In this document: one piece after another, positions 47,395 through 59,787 of the stretch | How the letters are laid out: every line of letters begins with the position of its first letter | Position numbering within the stretch: position 1 is the first letter of the stretch | Assembly (NCBI GenBank): GCA_036971715.1 | Contig: JAVHJL010000011.1 | Location: 1,302,001 to 1,366,000, forward strand | Source of the DNA: Arthrobotrys musiformis | Lineage: Eukaryota > Ascomycota > Orbiliomycetes > Orbiliales > Orbiliaceae | Length of the DNA: 64,000 nucleotides | Direction of reading: 5' to 3' | Notes under the pieces: generated by a model | Told to the model about the DNA's origin: nothing | Databases searched by the model: none | The model's input: the letters and a program-made list of their open reading frames with translations, nothing else | Made by a program: the position numbers and the translations under genes

Positions 47395-49596
47395 TTAATT
47401 AAACGATCCTGGAAGAGCGGGGATATCATTCTTCATAATATCCTGGCTATCTGGGACGGCTTCGGCTTTCTCGTTTTCCTCAATAGTCATGACTTTGCTG
47501 TTAAGCAGTGTCGGTGACTGCGGGGGAGAAGGCAGGTGGCTGTCTCGGCTTCTGATCGATGGAGTAGTTCGCTGACTCTCGGCCTTCTCCTTGAAGCTGT
47601 CTGTCTGAGACATCGCATCTGAGGTCTTGCTCGAGGCTTCGATATCCTCTTCGGTGGCCTGGACGCTCTTCTCGGTGCTGGAGATACCACGGTAGAGAGT
47701 TCCACGTGGGGGGAGTGCAGGGGGGAGAGCCGGCGGCAAAGACCTACGCTGGGGCAGCGCGGAGATAGTGACTTGGGAAAGCCTGTTCCGAAGGTTTGAC
47801 TTTGGAGGAAGGGTGACAGGGGTGGCGACGCTAATGATGACAGGCTCCTTCCTTTCGATAACCTGGGGTGGCGGTGGGGGGCTCCTGGGGCTAGTGACTT
47901 TCATAATGTCCTCTCGGATATTATGGAATGAAGGAACAACACCACCGCCAACTCTGGACCAGAACATTTGTTCCCGGAGCTTGACGCTCTCTTCCCACGC
48001 ATTCTTCTCGTCGTCTTCTGTTTCACATTTGATGTAACCTTCCTTGGCAGTTCGCAAAAAGGCAAGGAATGCACAAACAGAGCGCAATCGGTGGACGCAG
48101 TAACCGCAAAGAGGATATTTTTGTGCGGCCTCCGTCTCATTAGTTCTGAATCTATGTGTTCGAGCGTGTTCTGGGTCATTTCTATTTTCGCCGCACATAG
48201 AGCAGCTGAAGATTGGAAGCTTGGAGATTGGAGGCATGATTTCAATGACCAACGTGCCCTCGACTACGGCGGTCAAGACGGTTCGGCGGGCGATCCAAGA
48301 AATTCCCGGAGCTGCATCCAATCTTAGGGTAGGCTCGATATCCTCAATGAGAGCCCGCTTAAAGAAAGCAGTTTCCCTCAGAGGAGGTGCGGGCGGGAGG
48401 GTGGAATAAACAGGAGCGGAAGCGGTGGAGACGCCGCTCGCCGTGCTTGAAACACTCTTTTTCTGAGCATGGCCCCCGAAGAAAGAGCTCGACGAGGGCA
48501 AAGGAGACATGGACATCTTGGCCGAATTTCCGAATCCCATGATGCTAAATCCACTCGAGGGAGCAGGGGTCGGGGATTTGCTGACGGGCATTGGGGGAGC
48601 ATAGTGTTTGGACATATGCAACACATTGCAGAAATCGTGGAATGAAGAGATGTCGGATCGAAGAACTGGCTGCAGGATCGAAGAGAAGTGTGTTGGGTGC
48701 GAGGGAGATACTTCGTCGGCCTCTGTTGGGATATGCAAGGCCTCGAAAATACGGTTGAGAGATTCCCTGCTGGCTTGACTGTTCAATGCTGGAGTGGTCG
48801 GCGAAGAAAGGGCCTCAAGTTCGTCTCTCTCAGCTGTCATCTGCTGAAGGGCGTCCTTGAGCTCAGTTAACTGTTCTTGATGGGTGTGGAGGAGGATTTC
48901 GGTGTCGGAGAGCTGCTGTTCAAGCTGGTCATTCCTTCGCATGACAGCCTCCCGCTCCTTCCTAGCGGCAATCACCATCTAATTGAAAGACCTTATTAGC
49001 ATCATCTTGGGGTAAAAATTATGTCTTAGTACAGACAAAATATGCAAAGTAGTAATTACCTTGTTGGCCTCTTCGAACAATGAAGTGGTGAGGTTTTCTA
49101 GGTCCTGCTCAATATGCTTCTTCTCTTTTTCGGCCTTCCCTCGCTGCATGCTCTCCTCCATCAATTTATTCATCAACTGTCTCGTTTCCATTTCAACTTC
49201 CTTTTTCTCGACCAATACACCGGTGGCCATCATATCCTGGTGCTCCTTTGCAATAGCTTCCAGATGCTTTATCCTCTGCTTCGAGACGTCTAATTCATGT
49301 CTTGTTTCTTCTAGACCCTCTTCTAACGAAGACTGGTGGTTGATAGCCTTGATCAACTTCTCGCTTAAAGCCTGAACCTCTCCACTGAGATTCTGCTGTC
49401 CTTCCGTGCTGGCTTCGCTGGTTTCGCTTGTAGCCGAAGGAGGGGCATGGAGGTCCGAGGTGCTAGCGTTGGAGCTGGCGGCGGCATGGACAAGGCCAAG
49501 AGCTTTGCCATCTTTTCTAGAAATTGTCGAAAAGGTACCGATCTCAACCTGCGACGGCCGTCGTTTGACGGAATTTGAGGATAAAGCCGATGGCAT
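47395..49596 (-). CDS. SEC2: Rab guanine nucleotide exchange factor Sec2
   Basis: Two exons on the minus strand (49596-49060, 48978-47395) give 706 residues; the 81-nt intron is phase 0. The intron falls inside the Sec2 GEF coiled coil, which reads DLENLTTSLFEEANK then MVIAARKEREAVMRR, the hallmark sequence that binds the Rab Sec4. A long coiled coil precedes it. The middle contains a Cys/His cluster (IFSCSMCGENR ... HRFRT ... YPLCGYCVHRLRSVCAF) conserved in filamentous Sec2, and the C-terminus is Pro/Ser-rich and disordered. Sec2 activates the secretory-vesicle Rab for exocytosis at the growing tip, a functional partner of the Tea1/KelA polarity system. Length is usual. Confidence 0.9.
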
Positions 49597-52500
49597 TGTG
49601 GAAGGTTTTCGCCCAGCGCCGAAAGAAGGCGGGGTATATAGGTAGACTAAGTCCGAAATTTTGGCGGTTGGGCGGACGACGCCGGGATGTAGTGTTCGAG
49701 CGAAGGAAAACCTGAAGATGGTACTACCGAACGATAGCGATAGTACTTAGGTAGGTAGGTGGAAAGGAGAGGTAACGAATGGGTATGCTGGTAATGGTGA
49801 TTAGAGGATTAAAGGCGATAAGAGATTCGAGATATTGGGTGAAGAATAATATGGCGGTGGAGGCTGGGAGAAAGATGGAGGTATGGATGAATGGGTGGGT
49901 GGATTAGGGAAAGAGGGAAGAGGAGGGGCAAGAATGGACGATATGAGAATCGGGAAGGAGGGATCCGAAGGTGTGTTTGTGCGTTGGTGTGTTGTGTTGG
50001 TGGTTGGTGTTGGTTGGCTGTGTTGTTTGTTTGTCAAGGCTGTTAAACCTGTGACTATGTGACCTGACCTGACCTGCCTAAGCGCCGTGATGGTATGACG
50101 ATGATGGTGATGGTTGTGGGTGATTGATGCTGATATTATGGGGTCCGGGTACCCGGCGGGTTGGTATCTCCAAGGAATGGCAGGCGATGCGAAGGATTGG
50201 AAATTCCAGGCTGCAGAATCGAATCGAACGAGAGACTGAGACTGTGGTGAGACTGCGAATAAGACAAGAAGAAACTCCGAACTCAAATCCTCGAATTCAA
50301 AGAATTTCAATCAAAAGCTAGCATGCGTAACTTCAGAACTGCCGTGCCAAAGGGTAACAAACAGAAATAAAAATAAAAAGAGGGAAAAGATGAAAAATAA
50401 TCGACGGGATAGAAAAAAAAAAAAAAAAAAAAAACCGGGCAGCCACGAGGCGGGAAATAGTAATATATACGACCTAAACTAGGACGACGACGGCGTTATT
50501 CAAGAAAGGCAAAGGAATGGCAAAAAAGACGACCTGTCAGTGCACCCAGCCGTTCTTGCCTCGCCAGCCTGATCCTAGCCAATGGCGGTCGATGTCGGTG
50601 GTGCTAGTTCAGGTCCTTGGAGTCTCAGCCTTCAGACTAAGGCTGCAGAGTAACCAGGAAGTACAACCACCACCATTCAGGGCCGAAAGATATGCACGAT
50701 AGCTTAAGGACTATGCATGCATCACCGCCATCTGGTTTGCTGAATGTAGGTATCTGTATGTATTCTGTATGTAGGTGGATGTACGTATGTAGGTTCGTCG
50801 AGTCGGGTCGTCAGTCGTGTTCAATCGAGGCTAAAATGGAAAATGAACGAATGAACGAATGGATGAATAGATTAAAGAAAGCAAGATGGAGACAATAAAA
50901 AAAAATAATAAAAAAACGAGGGATGAAGAAGCAGTGATTAGGGATTGTTAGGTATTACGGAGTGAGGAAGGGGTTATCGAATGGTAAGGCAGTATTAAGG
51001 AGAGAAGCGAGCTTAACAGCCAGCCCAGGTCGGATCTGTCGGGAGCACAACCTCAACCCCGTACGTACCGCTCTCCACGCAATGAGGTAGGTTTCTTTCT
51101 TGTCTTAGTTCACGATACTATGCATCGCTCCCAGAACAGAGAACAAAAAAGCATAACCCTTCTTCTTCCTCTTCTCCTCTCCGATGCCGTGCGAGTGTGC
51201 CTGTGTGCCTGTGTGTGTGCAACGATGAACTAACGGCCGGCGACGAGGGAAAAAACCTTTTCTTCCCTTGCCTGCTCAATTGCTGCAATGGTTGATTGCT
51301 TCCTTGGTTGCTTTGCTTGGGGGTCCACGGAGATGTTAGAAAAGGTAACCCAACTTAAACTTGGGCCGCCCGTTCCTTCGTTTCGTTGCCTCCTTTAGCT
51401 TCCCTGCTCCTTCTTGTCCCGCACTCCGTACGGCGGTGGCACTCCAGAGCTCAACAATGCACCCACACCCTCGTTCGCAAGATCGATCTACTGACTAGCT
51501 GGCTAAGTTCGGAGAGACTAGTTTCGGGCTGTCTGTTTTTTTTTTTTTTTTCTCAGCGTGGGCCTTTTCTTTCCTTTTTTTTGTCTTTCCTGGGATTAGT
51601 TTGCTTCAGTTGAACGATGAACGATATATGACGAATGATATACCCTGATTCGATTCAATTCGGCTTGTACCTACGTAGGTACAGCTAGCTTCTGCGAGGG
51701 GCGAAAGCGAAGAGAAAAGACAGAACGACAAGTCAAAAAGACAGAAGTCAAACAAGCGGTCCACAGACAATTGAAGCAAGGGGGAAAGTCAGAATCCACA
51801 TCATCCACGTTGCAGCATATTATTATATGTACTCCATTGCATATTCTTTCACACAAAAATTAAATTAAATTAAAAAAAGATATCAAGAAAGACAAGACAA
51901 GATATTTTTGTAGCCCTAGTACAAACGCACACATGAGAAGGTAATACTATGACATGACTTTGATGGCATATGGCAACTCTGGGTTACCCAGCCATTGCTT
52001 CAAAATGTTGCGCGAAAATATGGGGACCTGAACAAGTACCCGCATTTCATTCCAGTTCGAGTAATCATAATGTAAAGCCTACCCGTTTCCAAGACCCCAC
52101 GTCCGACGGCTCGGTGCAGGTTCTGGAGTTCCTCAAATCCAATTTGCGGTCATCTTGCCTTTAAATGTCTTCTCCATTGGCACAAAGGAATGAAAATCAC
52201 GATGTTTTCATAATTTAGGAAATCAAATGTTTTTTGTTCCCGTTTCCCCAGTAGTCTGTGTCTGTCAAGTCATAAATTTTAAAATCAAGAAAAAAATCCT
52301 TCAGATGAAGGCGGAATCCGGATATGTGGCTGGGTATGTTCTGACCCCGAACCCGTCCGTGGGGGAATTAACATGGAGAGCAAACCAAAATACCTGGATA
52401 ACGAGTTAATATATTTTTTTCCTTCCGTAAATAACCTGCCAGCGAACGACACAGATTACCTTCCACATACCTTAACTAAGTACTGTTATGTAACTGACTG

Positions 52501-55229
52501 ATAAAGCAGCGGTATATACGGACTGGATTCGAATTCAAATCTCGCAAGTTAGATCACGCTAGATGTTAAGCGTACGTGACATTATACGCATCGTCCCATC
52601 AGAATTGCAGAAAAATAGGCATTTGCATACGTCCCGTGAAATAAACCTCTAGAGCTCACTCCCCTTCCATTCTGGATCCATGGGAGCGGTATAACCCTTG
52701 GTTGGCTCCAAAAACTCCGGCCCTCTTCCTCCGAAAATAACTTCCCTCTCCCTGACTTCCAGCCTCGTCTATAGGACATCCGCTAAAGTTTCCACTTTAC
52801 AGTCCAGAAAAGAATAAGTATTAAAGCGAACAAAAAGACAATTGGCTCAAGCTTTTAGCAAGGTTTTGTTATCTTCGGTTATCCAAACCCTCAACTATGC
52901 ACTATTTCTTCACAAACGTTTAATCCTAATATCCATAGGCCCTGCCTATCGATTATGTATGGATACGTATGTCCCTCATCATGTGGGATGATATATGATA
53001 CTATTATCAAAAATAAACCGTTCGCATTGAAGTTGGCGATGCAAGCTGTATCACATTGCAGGAACCCCGGGCCCACAATTGTGCAATGGAGTTTTTCTAT
53101 CAGGATAAGTGCCGAGGCTCTGCCTACCAAATCAATCTTTAGATATGCCCGCACGGTATCGTCGATAATAACCAGTCAATTTACTTCCCTTAGTCCCGTC
53201 TGTAATTAACCGTAACGCTCCGGAATATCTCTATTCCACAGCGAAAGAGAACAAAAAGGTGAAACCGAAAAAGGTTCCTTTCGGGTCTGTTAAACGAAAT
53301 CTTCTCCGGTTTTTAAGGTTTTCCGCTTTTTTGTGACAGGATTCCGTCTCCAAAGAAAAAAAAAGATGAGGCTTTGAGACCTTTCTGTCTTTGCAAGACT
53401 TGTCTGAGATGGGAAAGTTAACCGTGCCACGTGAACTTACCTCGAAAGGTTCTAGCCTGCTGGCGAATGTCAAATGCGGAGATGCAACACATTCAACGCG
53501 GAATTCAACACAAAAGAAACCTCTATTGTGCTGAAAGGAGGGTGGTTTTAGGCATCGCGGACCAAGCATGACCTAGATTCTTCAACACCACCTTAATCTA
53601 GACGCATAGGGGTTTACATGCCCTAGTACCGTGATGATAGCCCCAGTACGAGTCAAAGTTGTGCTATACTTCCCATCAACTTCCTCCCACCAACTTCCTC
53701 CCAACTTCCTCCCACCAACCATCAACCATCAATCATCACCACTACAACCATCAACCATCAACCATCACCACTAAAACCATCATGGTCACTACCATCACTT
53801 GGCCTACTAACACCTGGCTGGTGGAGGCCAGGGACTGGTGCACCGTTGGGGAGGGGTAGGTGTCCGGCCTTCAGTCGGGGCTAGGTATTCTAATCTACGG
53901 CATGGAGTTGCTAGTTGACCAGGTACAGGAACAGAAGCGCCGTAGTAACACCATAATGGCATCGCCCCCTTTGCTACTACAGGGCCTGGCTATAACTTAG
54001 AGAGCAAGAATCACATTGATACAAAGCTACCTTCACAAATATACGCCCGTCCTCAGCACACAAGTATATAGACTCAATGGTAATATAGATTACGAGGTAA
54101 GTATCCTAGTGGCCCTGCGGGCATCTGGCTCACGAAACAAGTATTCTAGAAGGATAAAATATTATATTTAGTGTGACTATAACTAAAGTTGAGAGGGGGT
54201 ATAACGCCGAGTTCGCCGCTCGGATATAAAGTATATAGGTAAGGAAGAAGGTAGCTACCGGCTATCCAGTGCGACGTGCTCGGCGCAGGAAAGCCCAACA
54301 ACGTCTTCCGTAGACGTATCAACAACACTCCGTTTATAAAAACCCACATTCTCCCGCCGAGAAATCACCAAAAAAACATCTTCCTTCCATCTCATCAACC
54401 TCATCAACCTAACTAACCAACAGACACCCCCCCAAGAGAATCCCATCCTTCTAACCATAAAAACATCCTTCCATCATCGTCTCCTTGCTCTAGAATGCCC
54501 CTTGATACCTTTTATCGGGTCTGTAGTGATATGTCGACTTGGTTGGTGCTCCGTCACGTGGGTCGACGCGTCGGAGGTAGGTGAATCTAAGCAAAACTGT
54601 GAGGGCCATAGTCAACGCACCAGTCTCAACCATAGCAAACGGGGGGAAGACTTACACTTAAGAAACCGCACTCTATACTCAGGTTCCACCCTTCCATTAC
54701 GGTACCCAAGGAACAATAGCCCTGCTACTTCCTCAAGGTGGGGTATCTCTTTATATATATAATCTATGATCTAAAGGAAAGAGCCCATTTACCGGCACGG
54801 GCATTCTAAAAAGAAAACTTCGAGTAATAGGGTCGTCAGTACATTACGTTGCTGTGAGTCCTTTCAATTAGTATACCAGCTATAAAAGGGATACTTACAT
54901 CTATAAGTCTATAGGTCTATATCTATTCTATACAACAGCCGGTGTACCTGCGGACGACACCCTCTATATCGAGCCTTGGCTTGGCACCATATGATACTTC
55001 AAATAAATTTCGATAGATGAGAATATATGTGACGAAATTTCGGATAGATGGCGTACTCGGGTTCGTCCTAGAGCGTTCACTAAGTATATACTCCGTCAGT
55101 ACCCATGTATGGGACATATGGAAACCCTCTCCAGCTCACCAACTCCTTGCACTTCTACATACTCACCTCGGCGGTAATGTTATTTGATCCTATTAATCTA
55201 GCTGCCCTCTATTCTTGCTTTTGATCCCG
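49597..55229. other. 5.6-kb gene-poor region left of the alpha-box gene
   Basis: The left part (49.6-50.4 kb) is the SEC2 promoter and leader. Beyond it I find no supported gene. Features seen: a 23-nt A run at ~50411-50433, a perfect 16-bp palindrome GTACCTACGTAGGTAC at ~51666-51681, a 15-nt T run at ~51536-51550, a CCATCAA/CCACCAACTT simple repeat at ~53680-53780, and a copy of the dispersed motif at ~54121-54140. Short frames are all below 115 codons. Confidence 0.45.
53675..53780. repeat. Simple sequence repeats, CCAACTTCCTCC and CAACCATCAACCAT
   Basis: A run of CCAACTTCCTCC-like units followed by CAACCATCA units, C/A-rich on the plus strand. Imperfect. Confidence 0.7.
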
Positions 55230-58200
55230 TCAATCGAGCTTCCATTTTTGCCTCTTCCGCTCGTGGGGTTGTTCTTCGTTGTCTAATTTGGGCGTTGTAG
55301 ATAAAACCACCGGATTGTCCATAAAAAGGGCTGCTGCAACAGCAGGGTCTCGATACCTTTCGATAAGGTCCTCGATGCTAGAAAAGCACTCATACATCCT
55401 CTGTATTGCGCTTACTGTTTGATAGTTTGGAACATCTCTTGGACTATTGCTGCCGGATTGAGGAGGCGAAGACAAGGGTGAAGACCGATCATCATGAAAA
55501 TCGATATTCGAACTCGAAGCAACATCGTCATCGAAGTCGTCGAAGGAATTGTGATCGAACTCGTCGAAGGAATTGCGATCGTCTTGCGGCTCGACCACAT
55601 CTTCGAAATCGGGGAGAATAATGTCTGGACTGCTGGCTCTAGCCTCGGGGGGTGGGGACATATATAACGGCTCATCAACATCGCTATCATCAGGGAATAG
55701 CTCGGATTCGAGTCCGTCTTCGAGCTCCGAGAGAGTGGGTTGGGAAATGTTATCCTTGAACGCAGGATACGAAAGCAAAGGTAAAATCTCGTGAGCATCT
55801 CCAAAAGAATTTTCTGTCATTTGTAGTGGTTTATCTTGAATAACAGGGCTAATTTGAGTTGGGCTACAAGCCCTAGATTTAGAAAATTGAGAAACGGGCA
55901 AAGGTTCGTCACCGGTAAGGAAATTTCCAGCCCCGAATAACCCGCATCCATCTTCGAAATCAGGCAGAATATTTCCACCCTCAGGAATGCCTAGGTCTTG
56001 TCCAGATGTATCACTCTCAAAGGAAGTGTCGCTGTTCGAAGTCTTCTCGAATGACGAGAATATTTCCGACGTTGCGGAGGATGCATCAGAATCACTGGCA
56101 TCGTGTTCTAACGCAGGTGCCGCAGATTCTCCCCCTTCAGTGGAAGAAAGCAGGGTAATGGCTGAGGTAGGTATGGCGGTCTTTGAAACATTTTCTGGGA
56201 CAGTGCTCCGGTCGTTGCTTTGGTTATTGCTAAAGTTATTTTGATCGTAGGTATTGATGTTTATATTGTCCGTGTCTTTATTTATATAATCCATTTTTTC
56301 ATTTACTTCTTCTAGGGTGTTGAGATTGCTAATGCTGCTGTCTAGGTTATTTATATTGTCGTATACTCTGCTTAGGTTGATTGCAATCGAGCTGTCGAGT
56401 TGATTGTCAACGTTGTTTTGTGGGCCGTTAAAGCCGTGATCTAAATGGTTAGTACTATCCTCTGAGTTGTCCATACTTTGATCCATTTTATCATCCAGCT
56501 CTTCTAATATGCTTTCTACTTCCTCCAATTCGCCTTCTAGTCCATTCAGCTCACCTGGATCGCTTTGCACTTTGTTGAGGGTGTCATATACATCATCAAG
56601 GATATCATCTATTTGAAGCTTGTTGCTTGCGCCTTTCGTAGGGTTGTCCGGATTGCCGAGGTCATTGCCTGCGTCTTCGAGCTCGTCACTTATATCTTCG
56701 AAACTAGTATCCGGAGTAATATACTCTGACGAATCAAAGATGGAATCCGGAGTAGAATCTGGGGTAGATGCTCTTGATACCCCAGCACCCGGATTCTTTG
56801 ACGAACCGCCAGAGCGCTGATTGTCTCTAGCCATGTTGAAATTTGGATTTTGGAAAGTTTGCTCTCCCTGACATACAAATTAGCTTCGAGGCGGCCGGAA
56901 AGGAAAAACACCCTCTTAGGAAAAGGGCATCAATTACGTACCATGAGTATCCGCATCTTCTTTGCTTTAGGCTCTTCAACTAACACCTCCTCCGTCTCAC
57001 GTAGTCTCTTCCGCTTCTCTTCGAAGATAAGTCTCGCAATCTTTGGGACTCTACCAAACTCCGGCTCTCCGCTTTCACGAGCCCTCTTCTTAGACTCTGC
57101 GATATTCCGAGGAGTATGAAGAGTAGCCGGTGAAAGCGTCGACGGCAGCTCCACCAGCGGTGGCGGCAGGACTTCAGTCCCCGAATCCGACTTGAGTTGG
57201 CCTAATCCGGCTCTGGCGACGATGGTTGCCAACATACCGCTCAGCCAAGCACGAGACGCTCCGGGGAATGAATCCCTGCCTTGAGTATACTCCCTGGCGA
57301 CATCACACCACTTCGCTTTGTCTTCGTTGGAAATATTGTCGTATAAGGCTTTGATCTTGCCTGAGACCTCGGATTGGTGGTGTTGGGGTTTGAATAATGT
57401 TTGGTGGTATGCTAATTAGTTGTTTAGTATAGAGACTTAAATTTAGGGGACACAACAAGGGGTTTCTATTTTGGTGACGTCTTAAAGCATCGAAGGAGAG
57501 GATCCTTTCGTATATTGCTCTGAAGTTGAATTTAAGACTGACCCCCATCTGGTAGCTCGCCCAAAAAATACACACAACTTTCTTCCTATGGTACTGGGGG
57601 TACTTACTCCTATAGGCAATCCAAGCATTGACTGCTCTCTTCTTCCTTGGCGAATCGTTTTCATCTTGCCGTTTTCTCTTTTGCCCAGAAACGGATACAA
57701 CATCATCCTCGAGTATCGGTCTCTCCTTATTTGGAACGCCGTCTATCAAAACGTGAATTGGGGTCGTTGCGTGTGTAGCAAGATTATCTTTGTTGTCGCA
57801 CTCCCTCTCTCGCCAAGGTGCGATAGACACCCCTCCGATATTGACTCTCTTCCTCCAGAGTGTTTCGGTGGGAGCAAGGAACCTTTTGAGCTGCGGTACT
57901 CCCGTCCCGGATTTAAGGTTGAATGTTCTCTCGAAAGGCTTGACACTGTCTAGGCACTTTCGATCTATATAAGGAAGGTTTCTTCCTGGGGTATCATACG
58001 AAGGGTCCACACTAAGCATATTTTTACTCTTAGGTAAAGAAACTCCGGTCTCAAACTCCTTGTCCTTAAGAAACTCTTCCTGGCTTTCTGCTAGGAGAGG
58101 GAAAGCTCTATTCCGGATGGGGAGGCCATACCCCTGCTGCGGTTGGAATATCTGGGGGTATCCGTGACCATAATAACCATTGGTGAAAGATTCATCGCGT

Positions 58201-58523
58201 AAGGGATACATTCTAGGCTTCGGTGGGAGACGGGTAAAGTAACTGTTTTGTTTTACCTGTAAAGGAGTTTGGGACATACAGAGACGGCCGTTTGTCGTAA
58301 AGTATAGGTAAGTTAACTCTGAGGTCTTCCAATACCCGTGATCATCATAGTCGCAAGCTAAATAAGGGATCTTTTTCTTCTCACAAGCTTCATTTTGGGG
58401 TAGCGATATGGAAGTTGCAACGATGGTCGCTTTTCGAAATTCGTACAGCGGTAGCAGGGGTGTTTCTGAGGCTGCTTTCGGTATAAATTGGGAGCAGAAT
58501 CCTTCTGCGTTCAATAATGACAT
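55230..58523 (-). CDS. MAT1-1-1: Mating-type alpha-box transcription factor (MAT1-1-1 type), very long
   Basis: Three exons on the minus strand (58523-57608, 57411-56942, 56867-55230) give 1,007 residues in phase. The 196-nt first intron (GTAAGT donor, CTAATTAG end) splits the alpha box. Joined, it reads KKRAVNAWIAYR then TYHQTLFKPQ, ISNEDKAKW and VAREYTQGRD (about residues 292-355). This fits the alpha1 pattern NxWxAxRxYY...F...Q...S...W..xA..Y...RD. A basic NLS-like run (KRKRQ, RKKR) precedes the box and more basic clusters follow (KKRARE, EEKRKRLRE, PKAKKMR). The third exon is Asp/Glu/Ser/Asn-rich with a repeated LPDFED motif, possibly an activation region. Alpha-box proteins define the MAT1-1 mating type and control pheromone and sexual genes. 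Typical members have about 300-400 residues, so the ~290-residue N-terminal and 650-residue C-terminal extensions are odd. The final exon could belong to a separate gene, but its splice (TGTCAG acceptor, phase 0) joins cleanly. Confidence 0.78.
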
Positions 58524-58606
58524 CCCTAAAAAAAACACTAATTAATAATTGAACTAAACTAACGAAATGTCAGCGAGTATTGTCTCGGCGAACGAGTATC
58601 CTCTAA

Positions 58607-59787
58607 TCAAAGCGTTACTACGATCGGAAGGCTCGGCCTGAAGACGACAAAGCGTTGTACTTGCAATTGATATTTATATATAGCTGGGCAAAGCCACAAA
58701 GGCTTCCGCCGAAGCGGTTCTACGAATTCCCTGCCCTAATCAAAACACTCAGTTCATCCAATCTGCATCTCCAATTGAGCTACCAATCAACATACCTTGA
58801 GGCTTTCTTTCACCTCCAGAACCAATTCGAAATACCATGATATAACGTTACCCTCCCTAGCCACGACTAGGTAACACTGCCAATTCTTCGATTCGATGCA
58901 TCTATGTGCAGCTTGCGATAATCGTTGTACGTTGTCGATCTTGATGAAGGTCGAGAGAGCTGAGGTGAGGTTGATGGAACAACGAAAGACGTTGCCACAA
59001 CAATCCGCCGAGACGTTTCTTTTAAGATTAGATTCATGGTCTAGTTGCGACGCAATCATCTTGGGCTTAATTACGCAATGGCCAAGCTGAAAGCCTGAGC
59101 GTATTGGGTAATCTGCTGTCTTTCCCCACATTTTCATGATCACAGCATCACAGACTGACTTTGATAGCTTCAAATAAATTCCCCGACACAAGGCATTCAC
59201 GATATATCTTGGGGGGCTATAGCATCTAGACCGGTAACCAAGCCAGGGCACCGGGTGCCCTGCCTCGAAATCCATCTTTCGTCCAATCTGGTTCACGCCC
59301 ATCATCTTCTGGGGAAGGAATGCAGCAAGGAGAGCTAGGAACCCTGGGGATAATACATACCACCCGCTCGAACAATCCCAATATCAATCCAGCCGGTAGA
59401 ATGGGTGCCAGAGGGTAGATAGGGGTGGAGATGCAATCGTGGCCCTCTGGGGGATATGCTGGAGTGTTTTGGGAGATGTTCCGATATGGATTTGCGGGTG
59501 GATGGTATTGAAGCTTCATATTGCTCATCACCCTCTTCTCCAGGTTCTGATGGGTGGACTTGAGCCTCTAGGCTACTCTCGATTCATCGAGGCAGCCGAC
59601 ATGTGCGCCTGGGGACCGACATAGGGAATAGGGATACGGCACGAAGCAAAGGGACATATAACTGACTTACACTAGTATTGGGATTCGGAAGGTTATCTCC
59701 GGACCGGCGAAGAACGTTCTCGCGAGGAATACCGAGGTGCTGGACTGGCTGGCTCGTTATTGTTCGAATTCTGTGGTTACTGGACAT
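58607..59787 (-). CDS. Unrecognised gene directly upstream of the alpha-box gene
   Basis: Proposed exons on the minus strand are 59787-59671, 59546-59361, 59308-58796 and 58735-58607, giving 314 residues. All three introns are phase 0 with GTAAGT, GTATGT and GTATGT donors. The third exon alone is open for 171 codons, unlikely by chance; the last two exons are the best supported. The first exon is weaker because the opposite strand also reads openly there; translation could start instead at the ATG at 59528. No family is recognised. Visible stretches: APILPAGLILGLFER (hydrophobic), KLSKSVCDAVIMKMWGK, NVFRCSINLTSALSTFIKID and NWQCYLVVAREGNVISWYF. It is co-oriented with the alpha-box gene, 83 nt upstream, so it may be an additional idiomorph gene (as MAT1-1-2 or MAT1-1-3 are elsewhere), though I see no PPF or HMG domain. 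Confidence 0.5.

Noticed and set aside
53231..53569. 112-codon minus-strand frame in the gene desert
   Set aside because: No recognisable domain, no splice partner and a composition like random sequence.
58523..58538. Upstream start of the alpha-box gene at 58538
   Set aside because: That codon is GTG. The T-run plus AG just before 58523 could be an acceptor, but no in-phase upstream exon was found.
55230..59787. HMG-box (MAT1-2-1 type) gene in the same locus
   Set aside because: The box pattern (W..xA..Y...RD near its end, no MW..E) fits alpha-1 rather than the MAT1-2 HMG box, and no second box was seen on either strand.
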